Shown: piece by piece, positions 55,110 to 64,000 of the stretch
Numbering within the stretch: the stretch's first letter is position 1
Layout of the letters: the number at the start of each line of letters is the position of its first letter
Source: Hydrogenophaga sp.
GTDB taxonomy: Bacteria; Pseudomonadota; Gammaproteobacteria; Burkholderiales; Burkholderiaceae_C
DNA length: 64,000 nucleotides
Assembly: GCF_030373245.1 (NCBI RefSeq)
Contig: NZ_JAUCZF010000002.1
Location: 485,352-549,351, forward strand
Direction of reading: 5' to 3'
Translations under genes and position numbers: made by a program
The notes under the pieces: generated by a model
Database searches by the model: none
The model's input: the letters and a program-made list of their open reading frames with translations, nothing else
Told to the model about the DNA's origin: nothing

Positions 55110-55594
55110 GACGGGGCCTCTTCACTCAGGTGTTCGTGCCGGGGCGCTGCGGTGAACAGCGCCAGTGCCGCCGATAGGGCGGACGTGAAGGCCATGAAGG
55201 CGTACATCCACGACCGCGGGATGGTCAGTGCGGGGCTGACCTCGTTGATGGCCATGGCCTCGGGCACCGCCAGCGCGTACTCCCAGGCGATCAGACCCAG
55301 CACGGCGGCGATCAGCACGTCCACCGCCTTGTGCCAGAGGCGCCAGCGCGGGTGCAGCAGCCAGCGGTCGAACAGGTCGACGCTGAGGTGGCCACGTCGG
55401 GCGGTCAGCAGCGGCAGGCCGCCAAAGATGATCAGCGCCATCAGGTGCTCGGTCAGGTCGTTGGCGCCGAACACCGGCGTGTTGAACAGGCGTCTGCCCA
55501 GCACGTCGGTGAAGGTAAGGGTCACCATGGCCGACAGCAGGAGCACCAGCAGCAGGCCAACGCCGCGTTCGATCCGGCCGAGCCAGGGCTTCAT
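55106..55594 (-). CDS. dctQ: TRAP transporter small permease (DctQ type)
   Basis: A 162-residue membrane protein with four predicted segments, pairing with DctM. RIERGVGLLLVLLLSAMVTLTFTDVLGRRLF and ANDLTEHLMALIIFGGLPLL and RRGHLSVDLF match the DctQ family. Two ATG codons are possible; 55594 has GGAG nine bases upstream, whereas 55600 is too close to it. It lies 26 bases from the binding-protein gene and overlaps dctM. Confidence 0.92.
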   Translation of the reverse strand: MKPWLGRIERGVGLLLVLLLSAMVTLTFTDVLGRRLFNTPVFGANDLTEHLMALIIFGGLPLLTARRGHLSVDLFDRWLLHPRWRLWHKAVDVLIAAVLGLIAWEYALAVPEAMAINEVSPALTIPRSWMYAFMAFTSALSAALALFTAAPRHEHLSEEAPS

Positions 55595-55620
55595 GCGCAT
55601 CGTCTCCGTTCAGCGCCAGG

Positions 55621-56658
55621 TCACTTGGCCAGCAGCTTGTACTGCTGCTCGTAGAACGTCACCACCGCGTTGTGGTCGGCCACGCCGAACTTCGGCCCGT
55701 CGGCGTTGAGTTCTTGCAGCATGGCTGTGCGCACCTTGCGGATGTTGTCCAGCAGCGCAGGGCTGGGCTGGGCGAACTTGTGGCCATTGCCGCGCAGCTT
55801 CTCTTCCGACGCCTTGTTCTGCGCATCGAACTGCTGGCCCCAGCGGCGCGAGAGCGCTTCGCCCGACAGCTTCAGGATGGCCTGCTGGTCGGCAGCCGAC
55901 AGGCGCTGGAACTTGCCTTCGTTCATCACGATGAAGAAGGTCGCGTCGTACAGGCCACCGGGGATGAGGGTGTGGTTCTTGAGCTTGCCGTCCAGACGGA
56001 AGTTGACCACCGACTCCATCGCGTGCAGCGAGGCGTCGATCACGCCGCCCTCGAGCATTTCGTAGGCCTTGGGGCCCGGGCCTGACACGGGAATGGCGCC
56101 CAGGTCTTCGAGCAGGCGTTTCTGGATCGGGCCGCCCATGCGCACCTTCTGGCCCTTGAGGTCGTCCGGCGTGTCGATGACCTTGGCCGGGTGGTGGAAC
56201 TGGCCGCCGCCGAGCATGCCGGTGCCCAGCATGACCACGCCCTTGAAAGCCTCGTTCCTGGCCAGGTACTTGTCGAAGGTGCGCCACAGGGCGACCGACG
56301 AGGCTTCGCCGTTCGAGCCCATCATCGGCAGCTCGGCGAACCAAACGTGCTTGAAGCGCTCTGGCTCGTAGGTGAAGTTGCCCCAGGTGATGTCGGCCAC
56401 GCCTTTGCGCGCCAGTTCCCAGTGCTGGGCCGGTGCGCCTACCGGCTTGGGAAGCAGGTTGATCTTCACGCGGCCTTCGGTCGCTTTCTCCACGTCGGCC
56501 ATCCAGGGTTGCAAGATGTCCTTGACCACATAGTGGTTGGACGGCACCCAGCTGGAGAGCGTCAGCGTGGTGGTTTGTGCCTGCGCGGTGCCGGTGGCGC
56601 CCAGCAGGGCCAGGGTGGCGCCGGCGGCGATGGCGTGCAGTCGGATGCGTGCGTTCAT
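55621..56658 (-). CDS. dctP: TRAP transporter solute-binding protein (DctP type)
   Basis: A 345-residue periplasmic binding protein. The signal peptide ends near AQA-QT (residue 27-29). Family traits are LTLSSWVPSNHYVVKDILQPWM, GVADITWGNFTYEPERFKHV and LKGQKVRMGGPIQKRLLEDLGA with the Arg that pairs with the ligand carboxylate, then GPKAYEMLEGGVIDASLHAMES. Start ATG 56658 has GGAG upstream. The ligand is unknown; M20 amidohydrolase upstream hints at an N-acyl amino acid or related acid. Confidence 0.95.
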   Translation of the reverse strand: MNARIRLHAIAAGATLALLGATGTAQAQTTTLTLSSWVPSNHYVVKDILQPWMADVEKATEGRVKINLLPKPVGAPAQHWELARKGVADITWGNFTYEPERFKHVWFAELPMMGSNGEASSVALWRTFDKYLARNEAFKGVVMLGTGMLGGGQFHHPAKVIDTPDDLKGQKVRMGGPIQKRLLEDLGAIPVSGPGPKAYEMLEGGVIDASLHAMESVVNFRLDGKLKNHTLIPGGLYDATFFIVMNEGKFQRLSAADQQAILKLSGEALSRRWGQQFDAQNKASEEKLRGNGHKFAQPSPALLDNIRKVRTAMLQELNADGPKFGVADHNAVVTFYEQQYKLLAK

Positions 56659-56691
56659 GGGGGTTGTCTCCTCTTTGGGTGGGGTTGGGGG

Positions 56692-57861
56692 TCAGGTGGG
56701 GGAAAGCAGTTCGTTGACCAGCGCGATCCAGTACGCCGCGCCGGGCGCGATGTTCTGATCGTTGAAGTCGTAGGCAGGGTTGTGGACCATGCAGGCGCCG
56801 GGTTCACCATCGGCCCCGTTGCCGATGAACAGGTAGCAGCCCGGCACGCGTTCGAGCATGAAGGCGAAGTCTTCGCTGGCAGACACCATCGGCCCCAGCG
56901 GGTTGACCCGCTCAGCGGGGAAATGCTTCTGCGCCACCGCCAGGGCACGCGCGGTCTGCTGGGCGTCGTTCACCAGCACCGTGTAGCCTGGGCGCCAGTC
57001 CAGCTCGGCTCGAACCCCGTAGCTTTGCGCCTGCAGATGCACCAGTTCGCGGATGCGCTGTTCGACGTTGCGGCGCACCTGAGGGTCCAGCGTGCGCACG
57101 CTGATTTCCAGTCGCGCTTCGGCAGGGATCACGTTGTTGGCCTCGCCGGCGTGGATCGCCCCCACCGTGATCACGGCCGGCTGCAGCGGGTCGACATGGC
57201 GCGAGACCACGGTCTGCAGCGCCATGATGAGGGAGGCGGCGGCCACCACGACGTCGGTCGCCTTGTGTGGCATGGCGCCGTGCCCGCCGTGGCCATGCAG
57301 GATGACCGTGGCGTAGTCGGACGAGGCCATGGCCGGCCCGCTGCGGAAGACCAGCTGACCTTGTGTCGTGCCCGGCATGTTGTGCATGGCGAAGATGGCG
57401 TCGCAGGGGAAGCGCTCGAACAGACCGTCTTCCATCATCTTGAGCGCGCCGCCGCCGCCTTCCTCGGCCGGCTGGAAGATCAGGTTCAGCGTGCCATCAA
57501 AGCGGCCGTGCTGCGCCAGGTGATGTGCGGCGGCCAGCAGCATGGCGGTGTGACCGTCGTGGCCGCAGGCGTGCATCACGCCGTGAGTGCAGCTGGTCCA
57601 GGCGGCTCCGGTCGCTTCTGCCAGGGGCAATGCGTCCATGTCGGCGCGCAGGCCGATGCTGCGTTTCGAGGAACCGCGCTGGAGCCGCCCCACCACGCCG
57701 GTGCCTCCCAGTCCGGTGGTGACTTCGTAACCCCAGGCGCCCAGCTGCGCCGCCACCAGCGCGGCGGTCCGGCGTTCGTTGAACGCCAGTTCGGGGTGTC
57801 GGTGGATGTCGCGGCGCACGGCGATGAACTGTTCAACCGCCGCGGCACAGAGTCGATCCAT
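56692..57861 (-). CDS. M20 amidohydrolase (aminoacylase / hippurate hydrolase-like)
   Basis: A 389-residue di-metal amidohydrolase of the M20D group. It starts VRRDIHRHPELAFNERRTA. Metal ligands are in HACGHDGHTAMLLAAA and QPAEEGGGGALKMMEDG, and the C-terminal His in SASEDFAFM-type sequence (MVSASEDFAFMLERVPGCYLF). No signal peptide. It is first in the M20-dctP-dctQ-dctM run, divergent from a LysR gene, so uptake by TRAP followed by cytosolic deacylation is the simplest reading. The acyl substrate is unknown. Confidence 0.93.
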   Translation of the reverse strand: MDRLCAAAVEQFIAVRRDIHRHPELAFNERRTAALVAAQLGAWGYEVTTGLGGTGVVGRLQRGSSKRSIGLRADMDALPLAEATGAAWTSCTHGVMHACGHDGHTAMLLAAAHHLAQHGRFDGTLNLIFQPAEEGGGGALKMMEDGLFERFPCDAIFAMHNMPGTTQGQLVFRSGPAMASSDYATVILHGHGGHGAMPHKATDVVVAAASLIMALQTVVSRHVDPLQPAVITVGAIHAGEANNVIPAEARLEISVRTLDPQVRRNVEQRIRELVHLQAQSYGVRAELDWRPGYTVLVNDAQQTARALAVAQKHFPAERVNPLGPMVSASEDFAFMLERVPGCYLFIGNGADGEPGACMVHNPAYDFNDQNIAPGAAYWIALVNELLSPT

Positions 57862-57967
57862 GCACTGTCTCCTTAAAACATGAACTTTGTTGCATGTTAG
57901 GAAGGGCCTGGATTAAAGTCCAATGCATTGATGAGCAATGACCCATGACTTTGAATGGAGGTTCGGG
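57862..57967. promoter_or_regulatory. Divergent control region between the M20-TRAP operon and its LysR gene
   Basis: AT-richer than its surroundings. It contains the dyad AACATG-N10-CATGTT (57877-57898) and the palindrome CAATGCATTG (57921-57930). Both are plausible LysR binding sites by position. Promoter hexamers are not resolved with confidence. Confidence 0.5.
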
Positions 57968-58873
57968 ATGACCCTCGTGCAACTGCGGCACTTCGTGGTG
58001 CTGGCCGAACTCGGCACTTTCGTGCAGGCGTCCAAAGCCCTGTTCCTCACCCAACCGGCGCTCACGCGCAGCATTCAGGGGCTGGAGGACGAGCTGGGTT
58101 CCCGCCTGTTCGACCGACTGGGTCGGCGTATCGCGCTGACGCCCTTCGGACACGAAGTCCTGCAACGTGCTCGGCGTCTGGTGGCAGATGCCGAAGCCCT
58201 CAAGCAGACTGGCAGGGGATTGCATGCGGGGCTGATCGGGACGCTGCGCATCGGCCTGAGTTCGGGGCCTGGTGCGTTGCTGTCCACACGGCTGATGCTG
58301 TACATGGCCGAGCACCACCCGCGGCTGCAACTGCAGATCTCGCGTGGCAACACCGCCGTGCTCATCGACGCGCTGCGCGACCAGCGACTGGACGCGGCGG
58401 TTGTGGATGTGCGCTCGGTGCTGCCGTCGGCCGACCTGCAGATCGCGCAGACCTTTGAGCTCGAAGCGGGTTTTCTGGTGCGGCCCGACCACCCGCTGGT
58501 GCAGCGCGGCCGGCCGGTGGTCATCGAGGACATCCTCGCCTATTCCGTCGCCTCCATGCCGCTGAGTGACGAGGTGGCCCGGTTGCTGATCGATCGCTAC
58601 GGACCGAGTGCCAACCCGGACGACATGGTGACGCTGCGCAACGACGAGACGCTGAACATGGTCGAAGTGGCCCGGCGCAGCCACGCGATTGTGCTGACCC
58701 CGAAGGCCACGGCCGAAGGCCTGGTGGCGCTGGACATGTCACCCGCGCTCGATGCGACGGCTCGCTTCGGGCTTGTCACGCTGGCACGTCGGCAGGAGGC
58801 GCCGGCGTTGCGCATCCTGCGGGAGCAGTTGCCGCACTGGATCGCGGAGTTCAGATCTGTGTCCTGCGCATGA
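57968..58873 (+). CDS. LysR-type transcriptional regulator
   Basis: A 301-residue LysR-family regulator. The helix-turn-helix domain is at about 1-62 (VQLRHFVVLAELGTFVQASKALFLTQPALTRSIQGLEDELGSRLFDR). The effector domain follows with LRIGLSSGPGALLSTRLML. ATG 57968 has GGAGG upstream. It diverges from the M20-TRAP operon and very likely controls it. Its end is next to the gcvP terminator. Confidence 0.93.
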   Translation: MTLVQLRHFVVLAELGTFVQASKALFLTQPALTRSIQGLEDELGSRLFDRLGRRIALTPFGHEVLQRARRLVADAEALKQTGRGLHAGLIGTLRIGLSSGPGALLSTRLMLYMAEHHPRLQLQISRGNTAVLIDALRDQRLDAAVVDVRSVLPSADLQIAQTFELEAGFLVRPDHPLVQRGRPVVIEDILAYSVASMPLSDEVARLLIDRYGPSANPDDMVTLRNDETLNMVEVARRSHAIVLTPKATAEGLVALDMSPALDATARFGLVTLARRQEAPALRILREQLPHWIAEFRSVSCA

Positions 58874-58894
58874 AAAAGGGCGCCATCGGCGCCC
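58874..58894 (-). terminator. Rho-independent terminator of the gcv operon
   Basis: On the minus strand, GGGCGCC-GAT-GGCGCCC is followed by TTTTTC, 22 bases after the gcvP stop. The T-run abuts the LysR stop codon on the other strand. Confidence 0.85.
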
Positions 58895-58915
58895 TGGTGG
58901 GACCCTCTGGGGACA

Positions 58916-61813
58916 TCAGTCGGTCAGTTCGCCCACCGGCACGCAGCTGCAGAACAGGTTGCGGTCGCCGTAGACGTTGTCCACCCGGCCCACCGACGGC
59001 CAGTACTTGGTGTTGACCGCGTGGCCCTGGGACGCGGCAGCGAGTTCGCGCGAGTAGGGGTGGGACCAGTCGGTGGCGATCAGGCTGGCCGCAGTGTGCG
59101 GCGCGTTCTTCAGCGGGTTGTCATCCTGCGGCCAGGTGCCGTTCTCGATCAGGCGGATTTCCTCCCGAATCGCGATCATGGCGCTGATGAAGCGGTCGAT
59201 CTCGCCCAGTGTTTCGCTCTCGGTGGGTTCGACCATCAGCGTGTTGGCGACGGGGAAGCTGAGCGTGGGCGCGTGAAAGCCGTGGTCCATCAGGCGCTTG
59301 GCCACGTCCTCGGCCATGACGCCGCTGGTCTCCTTGAGATGGCGCAGGTCCAGGATGCACTCGTGCGCGACGTGGCCGTTGGCCGATGCGTACAGCGTGG
59401 GGTAGTGGTCTTTCAGGCGCTTGCTGATGTAGTTGGCGCTCAGGATGGCTGCTTCGGTGGCGTGCTTCAGGCCGTCGGCGCCCATCATGCGGATGTACAT
59501 CCAGCTGATGGGCAACACGGCCGCATTGCCGAGCGGCGCTGCGCTGACCGCACCGACACCATTGACCGGGAGGCCACCGGTCGCATGACCAGGCAAAAAC
59601 GGTACCAGATCTTCCACCACACACACTGGGCCTACGCCCGGGCCGCCGCCGCCATGCGGAATGCAGAAGGTCTTGTGCAGGTTCAGGTGGCTCACGTCAC
59701 CGCCGAACTCGCCGGGCGCCGCCACACCCACCAGGGCGTTCATGTTGGCGCCGTCCACGTAGACGCGTCCGCCGTGCTGGTGCACCAGTGCGCAAAGGTC
59801 TTTCACCGTGGTCTCGAACACGCCGTGCGTGCTGGGGTAGGTGATCATGGCTGCGGCCAGGTGGGCGCTGTGCTGTTCGCACTTGGCTTTCAGGTCGGCC
59901 ATGTCGACGTTGCCGTTTTCGTCGCACTTGGTCACCACCACCGTCATGCCCACCATCTGCGCGCTGGCCGGGTTGGTGCCGTGGGCGCTGCTGGGAATGA
60001 GACAGATGTTGCGGTGGCCTTCGCCGCGTGAAGCGTGCCAGGCCTTGATGACCAGCAGGCCGGCGTATTCACCCTGCGAGCCGGCGTTGGGCTGCAGGCT
60101 GATGCCGGCGTAGCCCGTGGCCTGGCAGAGCCAGGCGCGCAGCTGCTCGTCGAGCTCCTGGTAACCCTTTTGCTGGTCGGCCGGCGCAAACGGGTGCACG
60201 TTGGCGAACTCGGGCCAGGTGATGGGAATCATCTCGCTGGTGGCGTTGAGCTTCATGGTGCAGCTGCCCAGCGGGATCATGCTGCGGTCCAGCGCGAGAT
60301 CCTTGTCGCTCAGAGACCGGATGTAGCGCAACATGCCGGTTTCGGAGTGGTGGCTGTCGAACACCGGATGCGTCATGAACGCGCTGGTGCGGCGAAGCTC
60401 GGCCGGGATCAGCGGCTCGATGCCTTTCTCGAAGGTCTCGAAGCGGGGCAGGGCCTGGCCCTCCTGAGCGAAGATGGTCCAGAGCAATTCGATGTCAGCG
60501 CGCGTGGTGGTTTCATCCAGCGTGATGCAGAGGTACTCGTCCCAGGCGCGCCGAAGGTTGGCGCCGTGGGCCACGGCCCTCGCCATCAGAGCCGCGGTCT
60601 GGTCACCGGTCTTGTAGGACAGCGTGTCGAAAGCGCTGTCGTGGTGGGTCTGGGTGTGGCCCAGTTGCGCGAGGCCCTTGGCCAGGATGGCGGTGTACGC
60701 GGCGACGCGCTGCGCGATACGCTTCAAGCCCTGCGGGCCATGGTAGACGGCGTACATGCTGGCAACCACGGCCGGCAGCACCTGCGCGGTACAGATGTTG
60801 GAAGTGGCTTTTTCTCGGCGAATATGTTGTTCGCGGGTCTGCAGTGCCAGGCGGTAGGCCGGGTTGCCGTGCGCGTCCACACTCACGCCCACCAGGCGGC
60901 CGGGCAGCGACCGTTTGAACGCATCGCGGCAAGCCATGAAGGCGGCGTGCGGACCACCCGCACCCATGGGCATGCCGAAACGCTGCGTGGTGCCGACCAC
61001 GATGTCGGCGCCCCATTCGCCAGGCGGCGCCAGCAAGGTGAGGGCCAGCAGGTCGGCGGCGACGATGGCGGCCGCCTGCTTGTCGTGGATGCGCTGCACG
61101 TCGGGCGCCCAGTCCTGCACCCATCCGCTGCTGGCCGGATACTGGATGAGGGCGGCGAAAAAATCACCGGCCAGCGCCTGGTCCCACTCGGCCGCCGAGT
61201 TGGCGATAACCACCTGGATGCCCAGGGGCGCCGCACGCGTCTGGATCACCTCGATGGTCTGCGGGTGGCAGTCGCCGGCCACCACAAAGGTGTGGCTCTT
61301 GCTTTTGACCGAGCGCATGGCCAGCGTCATGGCTTCGGCCGCTGCCGTGGCCTCGTCCAGCATCGACGCGTTGGCGATGTCCATCCCGGTGAGGTCGGTC
61401 ACCATGGTCTGGAAATTGACCAGCGCTTCCATGCGGCCTTGCGAAATCTCGGCCTGGTACGGCGTGTAGGCGGTGTACCAGGCGGGGTTTTCCAGGATGT
61501 TGCGCAGGATGACGCCCGGCGTGTGCGTGCCGTGATAGCCCTGACCGATGAAGCTCTTGAGCAGCTGGTTTTTGCTCGCGATGGTTTTGAGCTCGGCCAG
61601 TGCGGCCGCCTCGCTGGCCACGGCTGGCAGCTTCATGCCGGCGCTGCGCGCGATGGCTCGCGGCACGATGCCGTCGATCAGTGCACGGCGCGAGGCCTCG
61701 CCGATCACCGACAGCATGTGGGCTTCGTCGGCTTCGCTGATGCCGATGTGGCGGGCGATGAACTCGGACGGGTTCTCGAGCTCGTCAAGGGGTTTGGCGG
61801 AGGGCATCAGCAT
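58916..61813 (-). CDS. gcvP: Glycine dehydrogenase (decarboxylating), P-protein
   Basis: GcvP is the PLP-dependent first enzyme of the glycine cleavage system; it decarboxylates glycine and loads the aminomethyl group on GcvH lipoate. The product is 965 residues, homodimer type with fused halves. [19 protein letters not shown] is the N-terminal mark. The PLP lysine is K714 in [20 protein letters not shown] glycine-rich QGEYAGL and [13 protein letters not shown] stretch lie nearby. It is last in gcvT-gcvH-gcvP and separated from gcvH by a repeat-bearing 163-base gap. Confidence 0.97.
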   Translation of the reverse strand: MLMPSAKPLDELENPSEFIARHIGISEADEAHMLSVIGEASRRALIDGIVPRAIARSAGMKLPAVASEAAALAELKTIASKNQLLKSFIGQGYHGTHTPGVILRNILENPAWYTAYTPYQAEISQGRMEALVNFQTMVTDLTGMDIANASMLDEATAAAEAMTLAMRSVKSKSHTFVVAGDCHPQTIEVIQTRAAPLGIQVVIANSAAEWDQALAGDFFAALIQYPASSGWVQDWAPDVQRIHDKQAAAIVAADLLALTLLAPPGEWGADIVVGTTQRFGMPMGAGGPHAAFMACRDAFKRSLPGRLVGVSVDAHGNPAYRLALQTREQHIRREKATSNICTAQVLPAVVASMYAVYHGPQGLKRIAQRVAAYTAILAKGLAQLGHTQTHHDSAFDTLSYKTGDQTAALMARAVAHGANLRRAWDEYLCITLDETTTRADIELLWTIFAQEGQALPRFETFEKGIEPLIPAELRRTSAFMTHPVFDSHHSETGMLRYIRSLSDKDLALDRSMIPLGSCTMKLNATSEMIPITWPEFANVHPFAPADQQKGYQELDEQLRAWLCQATGYAGISLQPNAGSQGEYAGLLVIKAWHASRGEGHRNICLIPSSAHGTNPASAQMVGMTVVVTKCDENGNVDMADLKAKCEQHSAHLAAAMITYPSTHGVFETTVKDLCALVHQHGGRVYVDGANMNALVGVAAPGEFGGDVSHLNLHKTFCIPHGGGGPGVGPVCVVEDLVPFLPGHATGGLPVNGVGAVSAAPLGNAAVLPISWMYIRMMGADGLKHATEAAILSANYISKRLKDHYPTLYASANGHVAHECILDLRHLKETSGVMAEDVAKRLMDHGFHAPTLSFPVANTLMVEPTESETLGEIDRFISAMIAIREEIRLIENGTWPQDDNPLKNAPHTAASLIATDWSHPYSRELAAASQGHAVNTKYWPSVGRVDNVYGDRNLFCSCVPVGELTD

Positions 61814-61910
61814 GGTCGAACCTAAAGATGAGTTTGAGATTGCGGCAAGGCGGGAGAGGCAGAGTCGAGCGCGAAACGCGAGAGGTTGACTTCATCCCCG
61901 GGCGCAGCAG

Positions 61911-61973
61911 AACCGGCTTCGCCGGGCCGCCAGCGCCGCCCCTTCGTGGGTCCGCGCACTGCGCATCGGGGGT
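61911..61973 (-). repeat. Degenerate hairpin repeat between gcvH and gcvP
   Basis: On the minus strand, four bases after the gcvH stop: CCCCCGATGCGCAGTGCGCG, then CCCACGAAGGGG, then GGCCCGGCGAAGCCGGTT. This follows the hairpin order of the copies after phaZ and GST, again in sense orientation behind a stop codon, but inside an operon. Confidence 0.65.
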
Positions 61974-61976
61974 GAA

Positions 61977-62339
61977 TCAAGTGAGCGCGGCGTAGGCGGT
62001 TTCGTCGAGCAAGGCGTCTACCTGCGCAGGCGCCGACAGCTTGACTTTGAAGAACCAGCCGGCAGCCAGCGGATCGCTGTTGGCCAGCGATGGATCGCCG
62101 CGCAAGGCTTCGTTGACTTCCACCACTTCGCCGCTGACCGGCATGTACACATCAGCGGCCGCTTTGACCGACTCCACCACTCCCGCCACCTCCTTTTGCT
62201 CGAACGACTTCCCCACCTCGGGCAGATCGACGAACACCACATCGCCCAGTGCATCCTGCGCATGGTGGGTGATGCCGACGGTGGCAATATCGCCCTCGAC
62301 GCGGATCCATTCATGGTCTTCGGTGTACTTGGTGGTCAT
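61977..62339 (-). CDS. gcvH: Glycine cleavage system H protein
   Basis: GcvH is the lipoyl shuttle carrying the aminomethyl group between P, T and L proteins. The product is 120 residues. The lipoylated lysine is K59 in [18 protein letters not shown], and [20 protein letters not shown] is the N-terminal family mark. C-terminal GWFFKVKLS fits too. It follows gcvT by about 97 bases. Confidence 0.97.
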   Translation of the reverse strand: MTTKYTEDHEWIRVEGDIATVGITHHAQDALGDVVFVDLPEVGKSFEQKEVAGVVESVKAAADVYMPVSGEVVEVNEALRGDPSLANSDPLAAGWFFKVKLSAPAQVDALLDETAYAALT

Positions 62340-62436
62340 TCAGGGCTCCTGAGAAAAAGTGATGAGGAAAAAGTGGGTCGCTGTAGGACCGATCCGATGA
62401 CCGATGCTCTGCAAGGCGATAGCGCTTTGTAGAGCA

Positions 62437-63573
62437 TCAGCCCCGGAAATAACGATTGGGTACAAAAGGCATGGCTGCCACCTCCATGGGCACAGCTTTG
62501 CCGCGCACCATGGCCTGCAATCGGGTGCCGACCGCGGACTGCTCCACGCTGACATAGCCCATGGCAACCGGCTGGTTGGTGCTGGGCCCGAGCAAGCCGC
62601 TGGTGACTTCGCCAACGGTCGAGCCGTTGAGTGATTGAATTTCGGTGTGCTCGCGCACCGGCACGCGCTCCAGTGCGATGAGGCCCACGCGCTTGCGTGT
62701 CAGCGGCTCGCTGCCTTCGAGTTGCGCCAGCACCCGCTCGGCGCCCGGGAAGCCGCCGGCGCGAGCGCCGCCCGTTCGACGCACTTTTTGCATCGCCCAG
62801 GTCAGGGCCGCTTCGACGGGCGTGGTGGTGGTGTCGAGGTCTTGACCGTAGAGGCACAGTCCAGCCTCTAGGCGCAGCGAGTTGCGAGCGCCCAGACCGA
62901 TCGGCTTGACCTCGGGCTGGGCCAGCAGCGCGCGGGCAAACGCATCTGCATGATCGGCAGGCAGGGAAATTTCGAAACCATCTTCACCGGTGTAGCCGCT
63001 GCGGGTGATGAACAGATCGGCGCCGGCCCAGCTGAAGGCGGTGCCGGTCATGAACACCAGCTTTTCCACCCCTGGCAGCAGACGCTTCAACGCGGTCACG
63101 GCCTGCGGTCCCTGCAGCGCGAGCAGGGCGCGATCGAATTGCGCGTCCACATGACAGAGCTGGCCAATGGTGGCGTAGATGTGGGCCAGGTCGCCGTGCT
63201 TGCAGGCACCGTTGACGATCACGAACAGATCGTCACCACGGTTGACGAACATCAGGTCGTCGATGATGCCGCCGGCTTCGTTGAGCAGCAGGCCGTATCG
63301 CTGCTTGCCCACAGGCAGGTCGACCACGTCCACCGGCATCAGCGTCTCGAATGCCGACGCGGCATCGGTGCCGATCAGCCGCAGCTGGCCCATGTGGGAC
63401 ACGTCAAACAGGCCGGCGGCAGCGCGCGTATGCAGGTGTTCCTGCATCAGACCCATGGGGTACTGGACCGGCATGCTGTAGCCGGCGAACGGCACCATGC
63501 GGGCACCCAGCTCGAGGTGCAAGGCGTGCAGCGGGGTCGAGAGCAGTTCGGCAGGAGCGGGGGCGATGGACAC
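62437..63573 (-). CDS. gcvT: Glycine cleavage system T protein (aminomethyltransferase)
   Basis: GcvT releases ammonia from the aminomethyl-H protein and transfers the one-carbon unit to tetrahydrofolate. The product is 378 residues. Motifs are ARMVPFAGYSMPVQYP, GLFDVSHMGQ, the folate-site GGIIDDLMFV and RSGYTGEDGFEI, and LRLEAGLCLYGQDLD. The GTG at 63573 is the chosen start; no strong ribosome-binding site is seen. It heads the gcv operon and lies 76 bases downstream of a tandem glycine riboswitch. Confidence 0.96.
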   Translation of the reverse strand: MSIAPAPAELLSTPLHALHLELGARMVPFAGYSMPVQYPMGLMQEHLHTRAAAGLFDVSHMGQLRLIGTDAASAFETLMPVDVVDLPVGKQRYGLLLNEAGGIIDDLMFVNRGDDLFVIVNGACKHGDLAHIYATIGQLCHVDAQFDRALLALQGPQAVTALKRLLPGVEKLVFMTGTAFSWAGADLFITRSGYTGEDGFEISLPADHADAFARALLAQPEVKPIGLGARNSLRLEAGLCLYGQDLDTTTTPVEAALTWAMQKVRRTGGARAGGFPGAERVLAQLEGSEPLTRKRVGLIALERVPVREHTEIQSLNGSTVGEVTSGLLGPSTNQPVAMGYVSVEQSAVGTRLQAMVRGKAVPMEVAAMPFVPNRYFRG

Positions 63574-63649
63574 GGCGCGCTTTCAGGTGGCGTTGGGGCA
63601 GAGCCCGCGCGGCGTGCGCGAGCGTGACACGGTGCATCCGTGTGCTGCC

Positions 63650-63863
63650 CCCCCTGTCCGCTTTACCTGAGAGATTCACGCGGGCGATGCCGCATTTGCT
63701 CCTTCGGTGGGCCTCCTCGGGGGAGGCCTCTCTCCAGTGGGGGACACCGCCTGTGAAGGCGGTGTTGGTCAGTCCTTTTGCCTGAGCGTTCAGGGCCTGC
63801 TTGCTGCTGCAACGCGGACCTCCTGCGCCTTCGGCGGCCCCGGTTGAGGGCTCTCTCCTGACC
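63650..63863 (-). promoter_or_regulatory. Tandem glycine riboswitch of the gcv operon
   Basis: Minus strand: aptamer one (about 63863-63767) has CAGGAGAGAGCCC, GCCGCCGAAGG and GCTCAGGCAAAAGGACTG. Aptamer two (about 63737-63652) has TGGAGAGAGGCC, CCACCGAAGGAGCAAATGC and AATCTCTCAGGTAAAGCGGACAGG. Between them lies an unusually long linker with a perfect hairpin (63744-63765). It would raise gcv expression when glycine is high. Confidence 0.92.
63744..63765 (-). other. Extra hairpin in the gcv riboswitch linker
   Basis: ACACCGCC and GGCGGTGT pair perfectly (eight base pairs) around a six-base loop. Linkers between the two glycine aptamers are normally short and lack a hairpin, as in the dadA copy at 44031-44222. 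Confidence 0.8.
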
Positions 63864-63954
63864 TGACGAATTCTAATTCAGCTGACCTGGGTGTGCTGCG
63901 AGGTGGTCACTGAACCGCACCACAGCAATGGCGCGTGAGGGCCAGGGGCCAGCC

Positions 63955-64000
63955 GCCGGGCCGCTCCCAAGGCAGGCCCAGCCCCCTCGGGGGGCAGCGA
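63955..64000. repeat. Repeat-like GC-rich segment at the right edge
   Basis: GCCGGGCCGCTCCCAAGGC followed by CCCCCTCGGGGGGCAGCG, cut by the window edge. It shares the CCCCCT..GGGGG hairpin style with the 3' repeats and may be another copy. Evidence is partial. Confidence 0.45.

Noticed and set aside
60035..61825. Long open frame antisense to gcvP
   Set aside because: His/Gln/Arg-rich shadow lacking motifs; gcvP is certain.
1..64000. Mobile elements, CRISPR arrays, prophage genes, tRNA genes
   Set aside because: No transposase, integrase, direct-repeat array or tRNA cloverleaf was found apart from tmRNA.

Overview
The window looks like core chromosome of a GC-rich betaproteobacterium, order Burkholderiales, most likely family Comamonadaceae (Hydrogenophaga-like; the genus is an inference). 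Support comes from the order ompA / gyrA-serC-pheA / ubiG-gph / ssrA, the tmRNA tag ANDERFALAA, an intracellular polyhydroxybutyrate depolymerase, a Bug/TctC binding protein, a lipase-foldase pair, and two tandem glycine riboswitches. No rRNA, tRNA, insertion sequence, integrase, phage gene or CRISPR array was seen. Genes are packed tightly, with 13 four-base start/stop overlaps (ATGA or GTGA).

Layout. 1-4195 (minus): gyrA, serC and the 5' part of pheA, all overlapping. 4459-7128 (plus): OmpA-type lipid/peptidoglycan-linking porin, ubiG-gph, then tmRNA. 7128-11505: DUF2062 protein, RsuA-type pseudouridine synthase, a DUF2726-like protein, an EI24-family membrane protein and a CinA-type protein. 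11506-16694: the nitrogen-control block glnA, a small secreted protein and ntrB-ntrC, with an NtrC site and a sigma-54 promoter visible before glnA. 16840-20004 (minus): thyA, an EamA exporter, folA and xthA. 20130-24702: lytic transglycosylase, FAD-linked hydroxyacid dehydrogenase, DUF2069, YihY and an Mpo1-like protein. 24746-28166 (minus): metY, an alpha/beta hydrolase and a cytochrome P450 in one run. 28294-31482: CBS protein, phaZ, glutathione transferase, cupin. 31659-37280: aroC, tautomerase, two transporters, aroQ, aroE and a DsbA-like protein. 37296-41170 (minus): radical SAM protein, then lipase and its foldase.

The accessory part begins near 41290. sdaA and dadA form an operon behind a tandem glycine riboswitch. 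A LysR regulator is divergent from an unusual cluster (45295-53771): the iron-sulfur and two membrane subunits of a succinate dehydrogenase/fumarate reductase-like complex, an orphan Bug binding protein, a two-subunit class I fumarase-like hydratase, the flavoprotein subunit (without the usual FAD-attaching histidine), a ThDP-dependent enzyme and a TauE-type exporter. This reads like a duplicate 'succinate to fumarate to malate' module for a substituted dicarboxylate. Next come an M20 amidohydrolase and a complete TRAP transporter (53817-57861, minus) with a divergent LysR regulator, and finally the glycine cleavage operon gcvT-gcvH-gcvP (58916-63573, minus) behind a second tandem glycine riboswitch whose linker carries an extra hairpin.

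Three copies of a hairpin-rich repeat sit directly after stop codons (phaZ, the GST gene and gcvH), always in the same orientation relative to the gene. A related piece lies at the right edge.
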